Source: Parendozoicomonas callyspongiae
GTDB taxonomy: Bacteria; Pseudomonadota; Gammaproteobacteria; Pseudomonadales; Endozoicomonadaceae
Length of the DNA: 64,000 nucleotides
Assembly: GCF_023502345.1 (NCBI RefSeq)
Contig: NZ_JAMFLX010000012.1
Span: 62,001-126,000, forward strand
Direction of reading: 5' to 3'
The notes beneath the pieces are model-generated. The model had not been told where the DNA came from and made no database searches. It was given only the letters and a program-made list of their open reading frames with translations. Positions 35,903-45,113 of the stretch are shown here, piece by piece. The position numbers and the translations under genes were made by a program. Numbering within the stretch: position 1 is the first letter of the stretch; every line of letters starts with the position of its first letter.

Positions 35903-36910
35903 TTAGCTCACGGAGGCAGCCTCTTCTTCAAGCTGCTTCTTCAGGGAATCAGGTATTCCGACAATGGTGATAGTGTCACGCTCCCGGTCATACTGAATCC
36001 GGGTGCCAAGAACATCGGAGTCAAATGCAATATTGATACCTTTATCACGACCGGAATAGCGAACCAGCTTTTTCAGCTGACTGCGGCTTGGCTGAATATC
36101 CGGGCTGACATCATAATCACGTGTATTCACAAACCGGGCAAAGCTGTCGGGAGATTCTTCGCTGATATGGGCTGAAAGCTCATCCAGAGAGATAGCGTTA
36201 TATTCCTGCAACTGGTTGTCGCAATACTCAAATACCTTTTTCTTAACGGTATTTTTGGTGCCATCTTCGTCAATAGTTTTGCAGTAGTCGGATACTGCAC
36301 TCATCAGTTGTTTGGTGTCGTTTTTGGTATCGCCGTTTTCTTCACACCCCAGAAAGGTGGTCAGACAGTCACTTAACCTGCGACCTGCGCGGGGTTTGAT
36401 CCAGGAGATATAACGGGCACTGTTTTGATGGCCCTGCCATTCGGTCAGGTTGATACGGGCCGCAAGACTCAGGCGGGCCAGATCAAGATAAGTTGTGTCA
36501 GACAGCTCAAGTTGTTCGGTCACCGTCGTGCTGGTTGCTGGAGGAAGAGTACCAACCAGCAGGTAACTGGTCAGGCCGCTGGTGTAATGGGCGACTAGAA
36601 TAAAGCCACCGGGAAACATACCGGCTTCATCCAGTTTGGACTTCAGGCCTTCTGCAACCGTTAGGCTGAAATCTGTAAACGACAGGCGTTCTTCGAGGTA
36701 ATCTTCCAGCTGGGAGCGAAACTCTGTCGCTTCTCCTCCGAATGAACCATGACCTTTGTCGCCTTTCTTATTGTAAGCAGCAATCAGATCTTCAAGAAAC
36801 GCTTCGCTGGTATTGTTACTGTCCAGAGGAGTGGCGCGGGTGCGCAGTTCGGAACTCTCAGCATCAGGGCGGCGCTCGATCCGGTGAACGATCAGATTGT
36901 TAATGCTCAT
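35903..36910 (-). CDS. yejK: Nucleoid-associated protein YejK (NdpA)
   Basis: 335 residues from the ATG at 36910 (MSINNLIVHRIERR); E. coli YejK is 335 residues. A 15-codon in-frame extension to 36955 is not family-like. The protein is found on the nucleoid, with no known enzyme activity. Conserved segments include the central GFILVAHY and the C-terminal FDSDVLGTRIQYDRERDTITI. It is 61 bp from the b561 start on the same strand. Confidence 0.9.
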   Translation of the reverse strand: MSINNLIVHRIERRPDAESSELRTRATPLDSNNTSEAFLEDLIAAYNKKGDKGHGSFGGEATEFRSQLEDYLEERLSFTDFSLTVAEGLKSKLDEAGMFPGGFILVAHYTSGLTSYLLVGTLPPATSTTVTEQLELSDTTYLDLARLSLAARINLTEWQGHQNSARYISWIKPRAGRRLSDCLTTFLGCEENGDTKNDTKQLMSAVSDYCKTIDEDGTKNTVKKKVFEYCDNQLQEYNAISLDELSAHISEESPDSFARFVNTRDYDVSPDIQPSRSQLKKLVRYSGRDKGINIAFDSDVLGTRIQYDRERDTITIVGIPDSLKKQLEEEAASVS

Positions 36911-36960
36911 TTCAAAGAAAAGCCAGTCGGAAAAAAGAGGAATTATACCTCTCATAAAGA

Positions 36961-37515
36961 TTAAGTTGTTGCCAGTCTGGCAAATATCTCTTTCACGTAC
37001 TGATCCAGGTTTTTGCGGCTGCTGAGCAGGTGTCCGGAAAGCTGAAGAGCAATATAACTATCCAGCAGCATTCTTGAGGTGGATGGGTCACAGCCCCCTG
37101 CCTCAAGAGCCATGGAGAACCCTTGTTCAACTCTGCCAAGGGCTTCTTTCAGAATTGGAGCAAGTGTGTTTCGGTGGCTTTCAGTTAATGCCAGAACCAG
37201 CAGACAGCCACAGCGATAGTTTTTCACATCCTCCTGCCGGTAGCTGGTGGTGAAGAACAGGCGCAGGCTTTCAAGAGGAGCATGGCGATTCATATAAAAA
37301 GCCAGGCGGGATAACAGGCGGTTCTCGATGTAATGAATCAACACCGCCTGAAACATCTGACTTTTGTTGTGAAAGTGGTAATAGATACTGCCAGGATTCA
37401 GTCCCGTGGCTTCTTCCAGCTGACGCAGTGAGGTTTCGCTGAAACCATTACGCCAGAACAGATCCATTGCTCTCTCCAGTACATCAGACCGGTCAAAGCC
37501 GGTTGATCTTCCCAT
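36961..37515 (-). CDS. TetR-family transcriptional regulator
   Basis: 184 residues. The N-terminal helix-turn-helix spans about 10-55, with RAMDLFWRNGFSETSLRQL and the recognition region GLNPGSIYYHFHNKSQMF. The C-terminal part is the ligand/dimer domain, with a Cys pair in YRCGCLL. Similar regulators often control an adjacent oxidoreductase or efflux gene, but no clear target lies next to it. It starts 23 bp from a palindromic element. Confidence 0.88.
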   Translation of the reverse strand: MGRSTGFDRSDVLERAMDLFWRNGFSETSLRQLEEATGLNPGSIYYHFHNKSQMFQAVLIHYIENRLLSRLAFYMNRHAPLESLRLFFTTSYRQEDVKNYRCGCLLVLALTESHRNTLAPILKEALGRVEQGFSMALEAGGCDPSTSRMLLDSYIALQLSGHLLSSRKNLDQYVKEIFARLATT

Positions 37516-37537
37516 GGTAAACCTGTCCGTGGTTTAA

Positions 37538-37708
37538 GGGGCTGTTGGCGTTTCACCATAGGCTCAGTTGTCACCCTATGGGCATTCCCTAGTGCTTTCA
37601 GGGCTGCGTTGCAACGTCTTGAAAGGCAATCAGCATTCCTTCGACGTCGCGCCTACCCCTGAAAGCACTAGAAAATGCTGAGCTCTATGATGAAACACCA
37701 ACAGCCCC
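37538..37708. repeat. 171-bp imperfect palindromic element (MITE-like)
   Basis: The two ends are inverted copies: GGGGCTGTTGGCGTTTCA at the left, and the reverse complement of the right end reads GGGGCTGTTGGTGTTTCA. The symmetry continues inward with (C)CATAG-CTCAG and CTAGTGCTTTCAGGG in both arms. A smaller hairpin CCATAGG / CCTATGG lies inside the left arm. It encodes nothing. It looks like a non-autonomous miniature element; no second copy is seen in the window and no target duplication was identified. Confidence 0.7.
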
Positions 37709-37765
37709 TGGGGTCATTTATCTCCCTTTCATGTCGATAACTTCAGCAGGAAAGGAGATTCCATT

Positions 37766-37975
37766 ATGCGCCATGAGTATCAGCACATTCTCAATGGGCC
37801 TGCCATGGCCATGATTGAGTTTATTAAGAGTCACAACATAAATATTGATATTCGACGACTGGAAAATATGGATACCAATATTCGGGTGAAAAAACTTCCG
37901 GTTACGCCTGACTTCCTTATTGAATCCCGCAATGTTCGGGAATATCTGAAAAAATGGTTTGAAGAAACTGAGTAA
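37766..37975 (+). CDS. Small conserved-looking hypothetical protein
   Basis: 69 residues. A strong ribosome site (AAAGGAGATTCCATT before the ATG) supports it as real. The product is charged, with no signal peptide or span: MRHEYQHILNGPAM at the start and VREYLKKWFEETE at the end, and probably helical. It lies between the palindromic element and the enoyl-CoA hydratase gene. No family recognised. Confidence 0.55.
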   Translation: MRHEYQHILNGPAMAMIEFIKSHNINIDIRRLENMDTNIRVKKLPVTPDFLIESRNVREYLKKWFEETE

Positions 37976-38028
37976 AGAACAACCAGTCTTTACTCAGTTT
38001 GCCATCACTCATTTCCCGAATGCAAACT

Positions 38029-38793
38029 CTACTCAAACCGGCTGAAATCAGGCTTTCTTTTCTCCATAAATGCCTGGAAGGCTTCTTTGGCCTCCGGTGA
38101 ACCAAGCCTCTCTGAAAATGCCTGAATCTCTTCTGAAATTCGGTGCTTGAGAATATCCCGTTCCCCCTGGCGAAGCATGGACTTACCCAGGCGTACGGAC
38201 GCTGGAGGAAGCTTGGCAATCTGCCTGGCTTTATCCAGAGCCTTTTCCTGATGATTATTGCTGACAACATTCACCAGCCCATACGCCAGGGCCTGATCAG
38301 CCGTCATAACATCTCCGGCAATCAACATTTCAAAGGCTTTCTGGTGACCAAGAAGGGCAGGCATAGTTATGCTGGAGGCATACTCCGGGCAAAGGCCAAG
38401 GCGGGTAAAAGGTGTCTGAAGTTTGGTGTCAGGGCCGGCAAAAACCATATCGCAGTGAAGCAGCAGGGTGGTACCAATACCGACAGCAGCTCCATTGATA
38501 GATGCGATAACTGGCTTGGGGCAATCCATCAGGGCGTTCATAAACCGGCACACCGGTGTACTGTCACCAGTAGGTGGCGACTTGAGAAAGTCCCCCACAT
38601 CATTACCACTGGTAAAACATTCAGCAGTTCCCGTTAGCAATAAAACCCTGACCTCGGGATTCTTTTCAGCTTCACCTATTTGGTGGGCCAGAAAATCATA
38701 CATTTCATGGGTGAGGGCATTCTTCCGCTCCGGGCGCTCAATGGCCAGAATCAGGATGTTATCAAGATGCTTGACCCGTATTGCGTTGGACAT
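38029..38793 (-). CDS. Enoyl-CoA hydratase/isomerase family protein
   Basis: 254 residues with the crotonase fold. The oxyanion-hole blocks are ECFTSGNDVGDF and INGAAVGIGTTLLLHCD, and the acid/base Glu is in LGLCPEYASS. The arrangement with a single catalytic Glu resembles delta3-delta2-enoyl-CoA isomerases more than classic hydratases. A GAGGAAG site precedes the ATG at 38793. No other beta-oxidation gene is next to it. Confidence 0.88.
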   Translation of the reverse strand: MSNAIRVKHLDNILILAIERPERKNALTHEMYDFLAHQIGEAEKNPEVRVLLLTGTAECFTSGNDVGDFLKSPPTGDSTPVCRFMNALMDCPKPVIASINGAAVGIGTTLLLHCDMVFAGPDTKLQTPFTRLGLCPEYASSITMPALLGHQKAFEMLIAGDVMTADQALAYGLVNVVSNNHQEKALDKARQIAKLPPASVRLGKSMLRQGERDILKHRISEEIQAFSERLGSPEAKEAFQAFMEKRKPDFSRFE

Positions 38794-38900
38794 GGTGACT
38801 TCCTCGTTACATTTGTCATTGTTTTATTGCAGAGGCACGACTTTTCTTTAACGGGATTATTGCATGGCTGTGACTAGACTTCCCGCCCAAAAGTAGAAGG

Positions 38901-40021
38901 GTGGTTGACCCAGTGCAGAATCTCTTTCAATGCCGTTATGAAAGACTGTGGATCCTGCTGATTCTGACCTTTCAGACATCAGCTTTTGCCACCAAGGCTC
39001 AGGGAGAAGAGAGAAATAGAAATATAGTCACGAAGTCAGCGCTGTCTGATTATATCAACCTGAAAGACAGCAGCTATCGCTGGGAAGTGAAAGGGCTGGA
39101 AAAACACTCGGGAATGTCCCGGATTATCCAGGCAGAAATGGTTTCGCAACTCTGGCAGCCCGACACTCTGGTTGTTGATGAACCGCTCTGGAAACATCGC
39201 CTGACAATCTATATTCCGGAACAGCTGAACAATCATCTTGGCATCATGCATGTGAATGGGGGAATCAGTCACCCGACCAACAGCATTCATGGCGTCGGAC
39301 CATCTGATGAGCTGGAGTTCGCTAATCTGGCTCAACTGACAGGTTCTGTTGTGATTGATTTGAAGGATGTACCAAATCAGTTCCTGACCTTTGAAGGAGA
39401 GAAGCCAAGAAAGGAAGATGACCTGGTTGCCCGAACCTGGGCAGAATTTCTCAAAAAGCCTGATGCTTGCACCGACTGCCCTATTCATATTGGTATGAGT
39501 AAGGCAGTGGTGCGTGGAATGGACGCTGTACAGGAAATTCTGAAAGAGCATTCAATGGCTTCCGATGGATTTATTCTGAGTGGCGGTTCCATCTGTTCAG
39601 AGATCCCTCGTTGGTTGTCACCGACACTATCGCCAGTTTTGTGGGAGCTTATATCTCAGGCAAGTCTCTTCCTGAAATTGATAGTCGGGATTTGGATGTT
39701 AATGGTGGAAAAGTCATGATATCAGGAGTTCCCAAGCAGTCCCGATTGTGGCAGGTCACTAACCCTGATGCCAGGGATTTTAGAATGACGACACTGGAGC
39801 CTGCAGGGCTAGAACATCAGGCTCTTCCACTTTTCCCGAAGTGTTCAGCAAAAGGGGATGATCAGGGACAGTGTGAATTCAATATCAAAGTGAATAATCC
39901 ATCGGTAGGCTGGACGGCCTGGTTTGCGGAGTTCGTTTTTTCCAACAACCCTTATCCTGATTTTGTGGTCACAACGCCTGTAAAAGTGACGCCCGATACC
40001 TATCCAGAGAAAAAGAGCTAA
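38901..40021 (+). pseudogene. PqaA-like (PhoPQ-activated pathogenicity-related) gene with internal deletion
   Basis: The first part (GTG 38901) encodes a signal peptide and the PqaA-family N-terminus, including LWKHRLTIYIPEQL and the strand FILSGGS that leads to the nucleophile. The frame then breaks. The family C-terminus continues in another frame from about 39600 (DPSLVVTDTIASF, then SRLWQVTNPDARDFR and VGWTAWFAEF) to 40021. Family proteins are about 450-500 residues, so roughly 100-150 residues, including the catalytic Asp/His part, are missing at the junction. It looks like a decayed secreted hydrolase. Confidence 0.8.
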
Positions 40022-40030
40022 TTCATATAT

Positions 40031-40960
40031 TCAACAACTTCTGGTGTCAGCCCTGTAAGCTAAAGGCTGCACCAGCGTGGAAGGAATGTTGTGTTCACCA
40101 AGAAGAGCTGTCATGGAATGTACTTTCTTGGATTTTCCAAACAATACCCAGCGGGCACCAGAAAACTCATGGTTGCTGTGCAAGTCATTGATGGCTGATT
40201 CAAAATCTGCGGTTTTTACGGCTCTAATATTCTGTTCAGGGACAGAATGGCTCTGATAATCCAGACTGTCATCACCATGAATTAATACCTGCACGGCATT
40301 TCTGTGATTGTGCCAGAGTGCATCATCAGCAACAGCCAGCGCAGCCCCGGCTCCAGGCCCTGATCCAAAGAGAATAAGTGCTTCCTGCCTCTCCGGAAGA
40401 TAGCAACATTCCCCCCCCAGCCCCTGCAGCCAAAACTTCATCCCCTGTTTTGCCTCTTCAAAAAGCCAGGAGGAAAAGTCACCTCCGGCTCTGCGGGCAA
40501 TATGAATCCGTAAATCCGGTTCAGCCCAGGGACGTGAAATCAGTGTGTAACGATGGCCATCTTCATCTTTCTCTCTGGACAGAGTAATAAACTGCCCCGG
40601 ACGGTAGTTGACCGGGAGGCGGGGAGAGAGGGTAAGTTCAAGAAGTGTCGGGTTTATGGTTTCCAGTTTTGAGATAACGGCATGAACCGGCTGCAGTTCT
40701 CTTCTCAGCATCTGTACAGTTAGTGGGGCTTCCGGCTTACACTGGCAGGCGAGCAACAGCCGCTGCTGAATCTGATCCTGGGTAAGACCGTGTTGTGCTT
40801 CAGGGGGAATGGTGCCTTGTGTCGCCTGAACAAGGCAGGAGTGACAGAGACCTGCCCGACACGACCATGGAACCCTGATATTCTTCCGAAGAAGTGTATC
40901 CAGAAGTGTTTCATCAGGGGCATTATTAATTTGTTGTTCCCCAAACTGAATCAATGCCAT
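40031..40960 (-). CDS. Ferredoxin/ferredoxin-NAD(P)H reductase fusion
   Basis: 309 residues. An N-terminal plant-type [2Fe-2S] domain has ligands C34, C39, C42 and C72 (CRAGLCHSC...C). Then an FNR-type FAD domain (RYTLISRP as the R-x-Y-S-like motif, YRPGQFITLS) and a C-terminal NAD(P) domain beginning FGSGPGAGAALAVADD. It is an electron-transfer component in the style of oxygenase reductases. No oxygenase gene is nearby, so the partner is unknown. The ATG at 40960 follows AGGA. Confidence 0.88.
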   Translation of the reverse strand: MALIQFGEQQINNAPDETLLDTLLRKNIRVPWSCRAGLCHSCLVQATQGTIPPEAQHGLTQDQIQQRLLLACQCKPEAPLTVQMLRRELQPVHAVISKLETINPTLLELTLSPRLPVNYRPGQFITLSREKDEDGHRYTLISRPWAEPDLRIHIARRAGGDFSSWLFEEAKQGMKFWLQGLGGECCYLPERQEALILFGSGPGAGAALAVADDALWHNHRNAVQVLIHGDDSLDYQSHSVPEQNIRAVKTADFESAINDLHSNHEFSGARWVLFGKSKKVHSMTALLGEHNIPSTLVQPLAYRADTRSC

Positions 40961-41344
40961 AGTTTTTTATCCTGAGAGTTATTCACGGATATTTCTGGCT
41001 GCTTTATCACCCTCAAAAATATTATTTCACCAACCGGGGACGAAACAATATTTTTGCACACGGCTGATTCTATTGTATTAGAGCTTTGTTCTTTGGGGAA
41101 ATAATGGCTTCTTTTTGGGAAGCCGCTTGTAGCTGGAGTAGCAACTTGGTTATTATGCCGCCCCATAATTCTATCTGCGATTTAGACTCGGTTTGTTAAT
41201 CAAATATCCGAGTGTGTAGACCTGCGCCCACTGTTATACCTCTCCGTATGACGACTCACTATCAGAGTCGCCTTATCAGCTAGAGTGGATCTACCTAATC
41301 TCGCTTTCCTCAATTTACGATTTGGTTCCCGGAGGAACACGATC
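40961..41344. other. Divergent spacer between the reductase and yjdM
   Basis: This 384-bp stretch has no supported gene. It contains a small hairpin CGACTC / GAGTCG around 41250-41268 upstream of yjdM. No promoter could be chosen with confidence. Confidence 0.35.
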
Positions 41345-41692
41345 ATGTCTGATGATGCACAGCAGCAACAGTGCCCCAAATGTAATTCACCTTATGGCTA
41401 CAGTGACGGACAACTCTGGGTTTGCCCTGAGTGTTTTCATGAATGGTCAACTGATGAGCAGGAAGAGGAAGTGGCTCCCGGTTTTGCCGATGTGAATGGT
41501 AATCCGCTGAGCGATGGTGATTCCGTGACTGTAATCAGAGACTTGAAAGCAGGTAACAGCACGATTAAATCCGGCACTAAAGTCAAAAAAATTCGCCTGC
41601 TGGACGAACCTGTGAACGGCCACGATATTTCCTGCAAGATTGATGGCCACGGTCATATTTATCTCAAATGTTCTGTTGTTAAAAAGGCCTGA
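41345..41692 (+). CDS. yjdM: PhnA-domain zinc-ribbon protein YjdM
   Basis: 115 residues from ATG 41345, preceded by GGAGG. The N-terminus is a zinc ribbon with CPKC and CPEC, and the C-terminus is the PhnA/YjdM beta domain (VIRDLKAGNSTIKSGTKVKKIRL, HDISCKIDGHGHIYLK). Despite the old name PhnA, it is not a phosphonoacetate hydrolase; function in the cell is unclear. An in-frame extension to 41285 is unnecessary. Confidence 0.93.
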   Translation: MSDDAQQQQCPKCNSPYGYSDGQLWVCPECFHEWSTDEQEEEVAPGFADVNGNPLSDGDSVTVIRDLKAGNSTIKSGTKVKKIRLLDEPVNGHDISCKIDGHGHIYLKCSVVKKA

Positions 41693-41919
41693 ATAGCCCC
41701 CGCTGGTTAGTTCCTGCAGGATCAGAAAACATAATGCTCTTACCGAAAAGATGTTCCCAATGTTGGCTGATCCTGTGGTTTAGGGAACAGAATTCGAAAT
41801 CAAAATTCATGGATGGCGATTTCAAACCATTGTTTTTGGTGAGGCACTAACAGACCTGTTAGTAAGCGTTGTTATTCCGCTCAAGCGCTGGGTAAAAACT
41901 CGGATAGCATTTTTCCCGG

Positions 41920-41928
41920 TGATATAAT
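41920..41928 (+). promoter_or_regulatory. Extended -10 promoter element of the fumarase gene
   Basis: TGATATAAT is an extended -10 (TG-n-TATAAT) about 60 bp upstream of the fumarase ATG. No good -35 box lies at the usual distance, as expected of extended -10 promoters. Confidence 0.5.
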
Positions 41929-41987
41929 TTTCCCGCCCAAGACAATAATGATCATAATGCTTTTGCCTGATGACAGGGACCTGATTC

Positions 41988-43508
41988 ATGACAGTAATAC
42001 GCGAAGATGATGTCATACAGAGTGTGGCCAATGCTCTGCAGTTTATTTCTTATTACCACCCCGTAGATTTTGTTCAAGGCGTTCATGAAGCCTGGAAGCG
42101 TGAAGAATCTCAGGCCGCCAAAGATGCCATGGCCCAGATTCTTATTAATTCCCGCATGTGCGCAATGGGCAAACGCCCTCTGTGCCAGGACACGGGAATC
42201 GTGACCATTTTTGTGAAGGTGGGAATGAATGTCCGTTTTGATACCGCTAAAAGCCTGGATGACCTGATCAATGAAGGTGTTCGTCAGGCTTATACCCATC
42301 CAGACAATGTGCTGCGGGCATCAATCCTGGCCGACCCTGCCGGTAAGCGTCAGAACACGCGGGATAATACCCCGGCGGTAATTCATACCGAACTGGTTCC
42401 CGGTGACACTGTTGATATTCAGGTTGCTGCCAAGGGTGGTGGTTCGGAAAACAAATCCAAGATGGCCATGCTTAACCCTTCTGACTCTATCGTGGACTGG
42501 GTTTTGAAAACCGTTCCAACAATGGGAGCCGGATGGTGCCCGCCCGGAATGCTGGGTATTGGTATTGGCGGCACTGCAGAGAAAGCCGCTGTTATGGCCA
42601 AAGAATCCCTGATGGACCCGATTGATATCCATGAACTGCAGGAGCGAGGCCCACAGAACAGAGTTGAAGAGTTACGTCTCGAATTGTTTGAAAAGGTGAA
42701 CAAGCTGGGTATTGGTGCCCAGGGCCTTGGTGGTTTGACCACTGTTCTTGATGTGAAGATCAAGGATTACCCAACCCACGCCGCATCTTTGCCTGTTGTG
42801 ATGATTCCCAACTGTGCTGCAACCCGGCATGCCCATTTTGTACTGGATGGCTCTGGTGCTGCCGAACTGACTCCACCAAGCCTGGATGAATATCCTGAAA
42901 TCAGCTGGGAAGTCGACGAGAATGTTCGCAGGGTTAATCTCAATACAGTTACCAAGGAAGAGATGGAAGCCTGGCAGCCAGGTGATACCGTTCTTCTCAG
43001 CGGTAAGATGCTGACCGGACGAGATGCGGCCCACAAGAAGATTGTCGATATGCTGGCGAAAGGTGAAGAGCTGCCGGTTGATCTGACCAACCGCTTTATC
43101 TATTACGTTGGGCCAGTTGATCCTGTGCGTGATGAGGTTGTTGGCCCTGCTGGTCCGACAACGTCAACCCGTATGGATAAGTTCACCCGTACCATGCTGG
43201 AGCAGACCGGCCTGATCGGTATGATCGGCAAGGCCGAACGGGGTTCTGTTGCCATTGAAGCCATTAAAGATAACAAAGCGACCTATCTGATGGCTGTTGG
43301 TGGTGCTGCTTATCTTGTTGCCCAGGCAGTAAAAAAGGCGGACGTTGTCGCCTTCCCGGAACTGGGAATGGAAGCGATTTACGAGTTTGATGTTAAGGAT
43401 ATGCCGGTCACTGTGGCAGTGGATACCCGAGGCAGTTCCGTGCATGAAACCGGGCCTGCTGAATGGCAGGCAAAGATAGCCGAGTTTGAGCCTGTGAAAA
43501 TTCAGTGA
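41988..43508 (+). CDS. Class I fumarate hydratase, [4Fe-4S]
   Basis: 506 residues. Interconverts fumarate and malate in the TCA cycle using an oxygen-sensitive [4Fe-4S] cluster. Candidate cluster cysteines are in PLCQDTG, GWCPPG and IPNCAATRH. The C-terminal beta-prefix block LLSGKMLTGRDAAHKK and GPTTSTRMD are typical of the FumA/FumB group. It is monocistronic, with its own promoter and a strong terminator. Confidence 0.95.
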   Translation: MTVIREDDVIQSVANALQFISYYHPVDFVQGVHEAWKREESQAAKDAMAQILINSRMCAMGKRPLCQDTGIVTIFVKVGMNVRFDTAKSLDDLINEGVRQAYTHPDNVLRASILADPAGKRQNTRDNTPAVIHTELVPGDTVDIQVAAKGGGSENKSKMAMLNPSDSIVDWVLKTVPTMGAGWCPPGMLGIGIGGTAEKAAVMAKESLMDPIDIHELQERGPQNRVEELRLELFEKVNKLGIGAQGLGGLTTVLDVKIKDYPTHAASLPVVMIPNCAATRHAHFVLDGSGAAELTPPSLDEYPEISWEVDENVRRVNLNTVTKEEMEAWQPGDTVLLSGKMLTGRDAAHKKIVDMLAKGEELPVDLTNRFIYYVGPVDPVRDEVVGPAGPTTSTRMDKFTRTMLEQTGLIGMIGKAERGSVAIEAIKDNKATYLMAVGGAAYLVAQAVKKADVVAFPELGMEAIYEFDVKDMPVTVAVDTRGSSVHETGPAEWQAKIAEFEPVKIQ

Positions 43509-43521
43509 AAAGTACTCTTTG

Positions 43522-43547
43522 AAAGGGCCTGCGGGCCCTTTTTTTTT
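43522..43547 (+). terminator. Rho-independent terminator of the fumarase gene
   Basis: Stem AAAGGGCC / GGCCCTTT with a TGCG loop, followed by a run of nine or more T. It lies 14 bp after the fumarase stop. Confidence 0.92.
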
Positions 43548-43605
43548 GCAAATAGTATCAGTCGTCTATTCTGGATGCTTTGTCGGAATAAAGGGCTGTT
43601 TTTCT

Positions 43606-44766
43606 ATGCTTGCTAAAGCAGAACCAAGAACTTGGGGCTGGGCCATAAAGACATTAAGTTTTGCATTCTCACTGTTTGTCTCGGGGTATGCACTTTCAAC
43701 CGGAGTTTCATTTACGCGCTATGAATATACTCCGAGCGGAGGGGAGAGCACTCTGGCGGTACAAATGGCTCAGATGAGTCTATCTGGAGCCAGCTCAGGC
43801 AACTATGGTCATTTGACACCTTTGGCAAAAATGAGTGTTGACCCGCTTATTGATGAGACAACCAGCCATGCACATGCATATTGGACATCATCCCGTACAG
43901 ATGGGAAGCCGAGAATAGTGACTAGAGATGTCGAACGTCATGCGGTTTTTAGTGGTGAATCAAAAGCAGGCAAACCCAGATGGATTGTATATGAGGATGT
44001 AGCACCAAGCTGGGATTTCCCTGATAGCATGCACTCACGCAAGATTGGTGAAGCATGGAATGAGCTTGGGAAAGGACATACGACTTCTGAATTATTATCA
44101 GAAGGATATGTTTTGCAGCATGATGAGCAGTCGAAGTCTCCAGCCTCAGATATACCAGATTTAGTTAATTTAAGGGTGAGTTACTTTTTTGCAAAAGTTA
44201 AAACTTATCTTGATAGAGATAGCCTCACTCTTAGAAGAAAGTATGACAGGCTGAAAGAGCTCGTTGCCAAGCAATTAGAAATGTGGCAGAAGCATCCGGT
44301 TCTTGATGATATCGCTGGGGATGAAGTTATTGAAATGAGTCTTCTCTTCGCAAAGGTGCCGAAAGCTCGCTCTTATACAGATCTCCCTGGTTTGAGTAAG
44401 GGGGCATCTGCAGAAAGGGCTGTACATGAAAGGCATTGCATTGGCTTTGAGACAAAAAGAAGAAATAAAATAACTGCAGTCATAGAAGTGCGATGGGATA
44501 TTTTGGCTGGGAAAGAGCATTTGTGTTCTCAGGAAGACCTAACCAGTGAAGGAATACAGCTTGCTGGATCATCCGAAAAGCTAAGAGATGAAAGAGAGAA
44601 ACATACAAGTAAGGCTCAAAAAATGAACACGGCTCACCTGCGGCAGGCTGGACTATCCTCATCAGCAATTCCAGTCACAAAAACTGCCGTGTCTGATGGA
44701 CATACAGCAGTGTCTCTTGAGGTGCCTGTTACTGGAACTTATACAGCAACTAAGCAAAGCAGGTGA
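43606..44766 (+). CDS. Secreted orphan protein
   Basis: 386 residues from ATG 43606. The N-terminus has a basic start, a hydrophobic core (IKTLSFAFSLFVSGYAL) and a plausible signal-peptidase site near residue 30, so it is exported. The mature part is polar with scattered Cys, no repeats and no motif I can name. Codon use is more A+T-rich in the second half (about 44160-44600) than in neighbours, hinting at a recently acquired gene. An in-frame region back to 43519 overlaps the fumarase terminator and is unlikely to be translated. Confidence 0.55.
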   Translation: MLAKAEPRTWGWAIKTLSFAFSLFVSGYALSTGVSFTRYEYTPSGGESTLAVQMAQMSLSGASSGNYGHLTPLAKMSVDPLIDETTSHAHAYWTSSRTDGKPRIVTRDVERHAVFSGESKAGKPRWIVYEDVAPSWDFPDSMHSRKIGEAWNELGKGHTTSELLSEGYVLQHDEQSKSPASDIPDLVNLRVSYFFAKVKTYLDRDSLTLRRKYDRLKELVAKQLEMWQKHPVLDDIAGDEVIEMSLLFAKVPKARSYTDLPGLSKGASAERAVHERHCIGFETKRRNKITAVIEVRWDILAGKEHLCSQEDLTSEGIQLAGSSEKLRDEREKHTSKAQKMNTAHLRQAGLSSSAIPVTKTAVSDGHTAVSLEVPVTGTYTATKQSR

Positions 44767-44786
44767 ACTCACAAAAACGTCATGAT

Positions 44787-45113
44787 TTATCCCAACATGT
44801 AGTGGATTACCCCATAACAAAACAAACCAGCCATAACAGTGATCATCAGGCTGTTTGTAACCCTTGAAACCACAAAAGCAACAATTGCTGATACAAGAAA
44901 ATGCGGATTTATAGCCCAGCCTTGCACCGGGCTTGTTCCCGAACTCACCATAATGGTCTGCACAACAATCGCACTCAAAACAGCAATCGGCACATACTTC
45001 AATCCACGCTCAATGGTTGAAGGGATGTGCCAGCGTCCGGCAGAGGCGATAAGAACATAACGAATTGAGAAGGTGATCAGGGCCATCAGGAAAATAAGAG
45101 TCCACTCGTTCAA
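44787..45113 (-). CDS. azlD: Branched-chain amino acid exporter small subunit AzlD
   Basis: 108 residues with four membrane helices (NEWTLIFLMALITFSIRYVLI, then the GLKYVPIAVLSAIVVQTI block typical of AzlD). The start is a TTG at 45113 that overlaps the azlC stop as TTGA, so translation is coupled. A longer reading to 45257 runs inside azlC in another frame and is rejected. Together AzlCD exports branched-chain or related amino acids. Confidence 0.87.
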   Translation of the reverse strand: MNEWTLIFLMALITFSIRYVLIASAGRWHIPSTIERGLKYVPIAVLSAIVVQTIMVSSGTSPVQGWAINPHFLVSAIVAFVVSRVTNSLMITVMAGLFCYGVIHYMLG

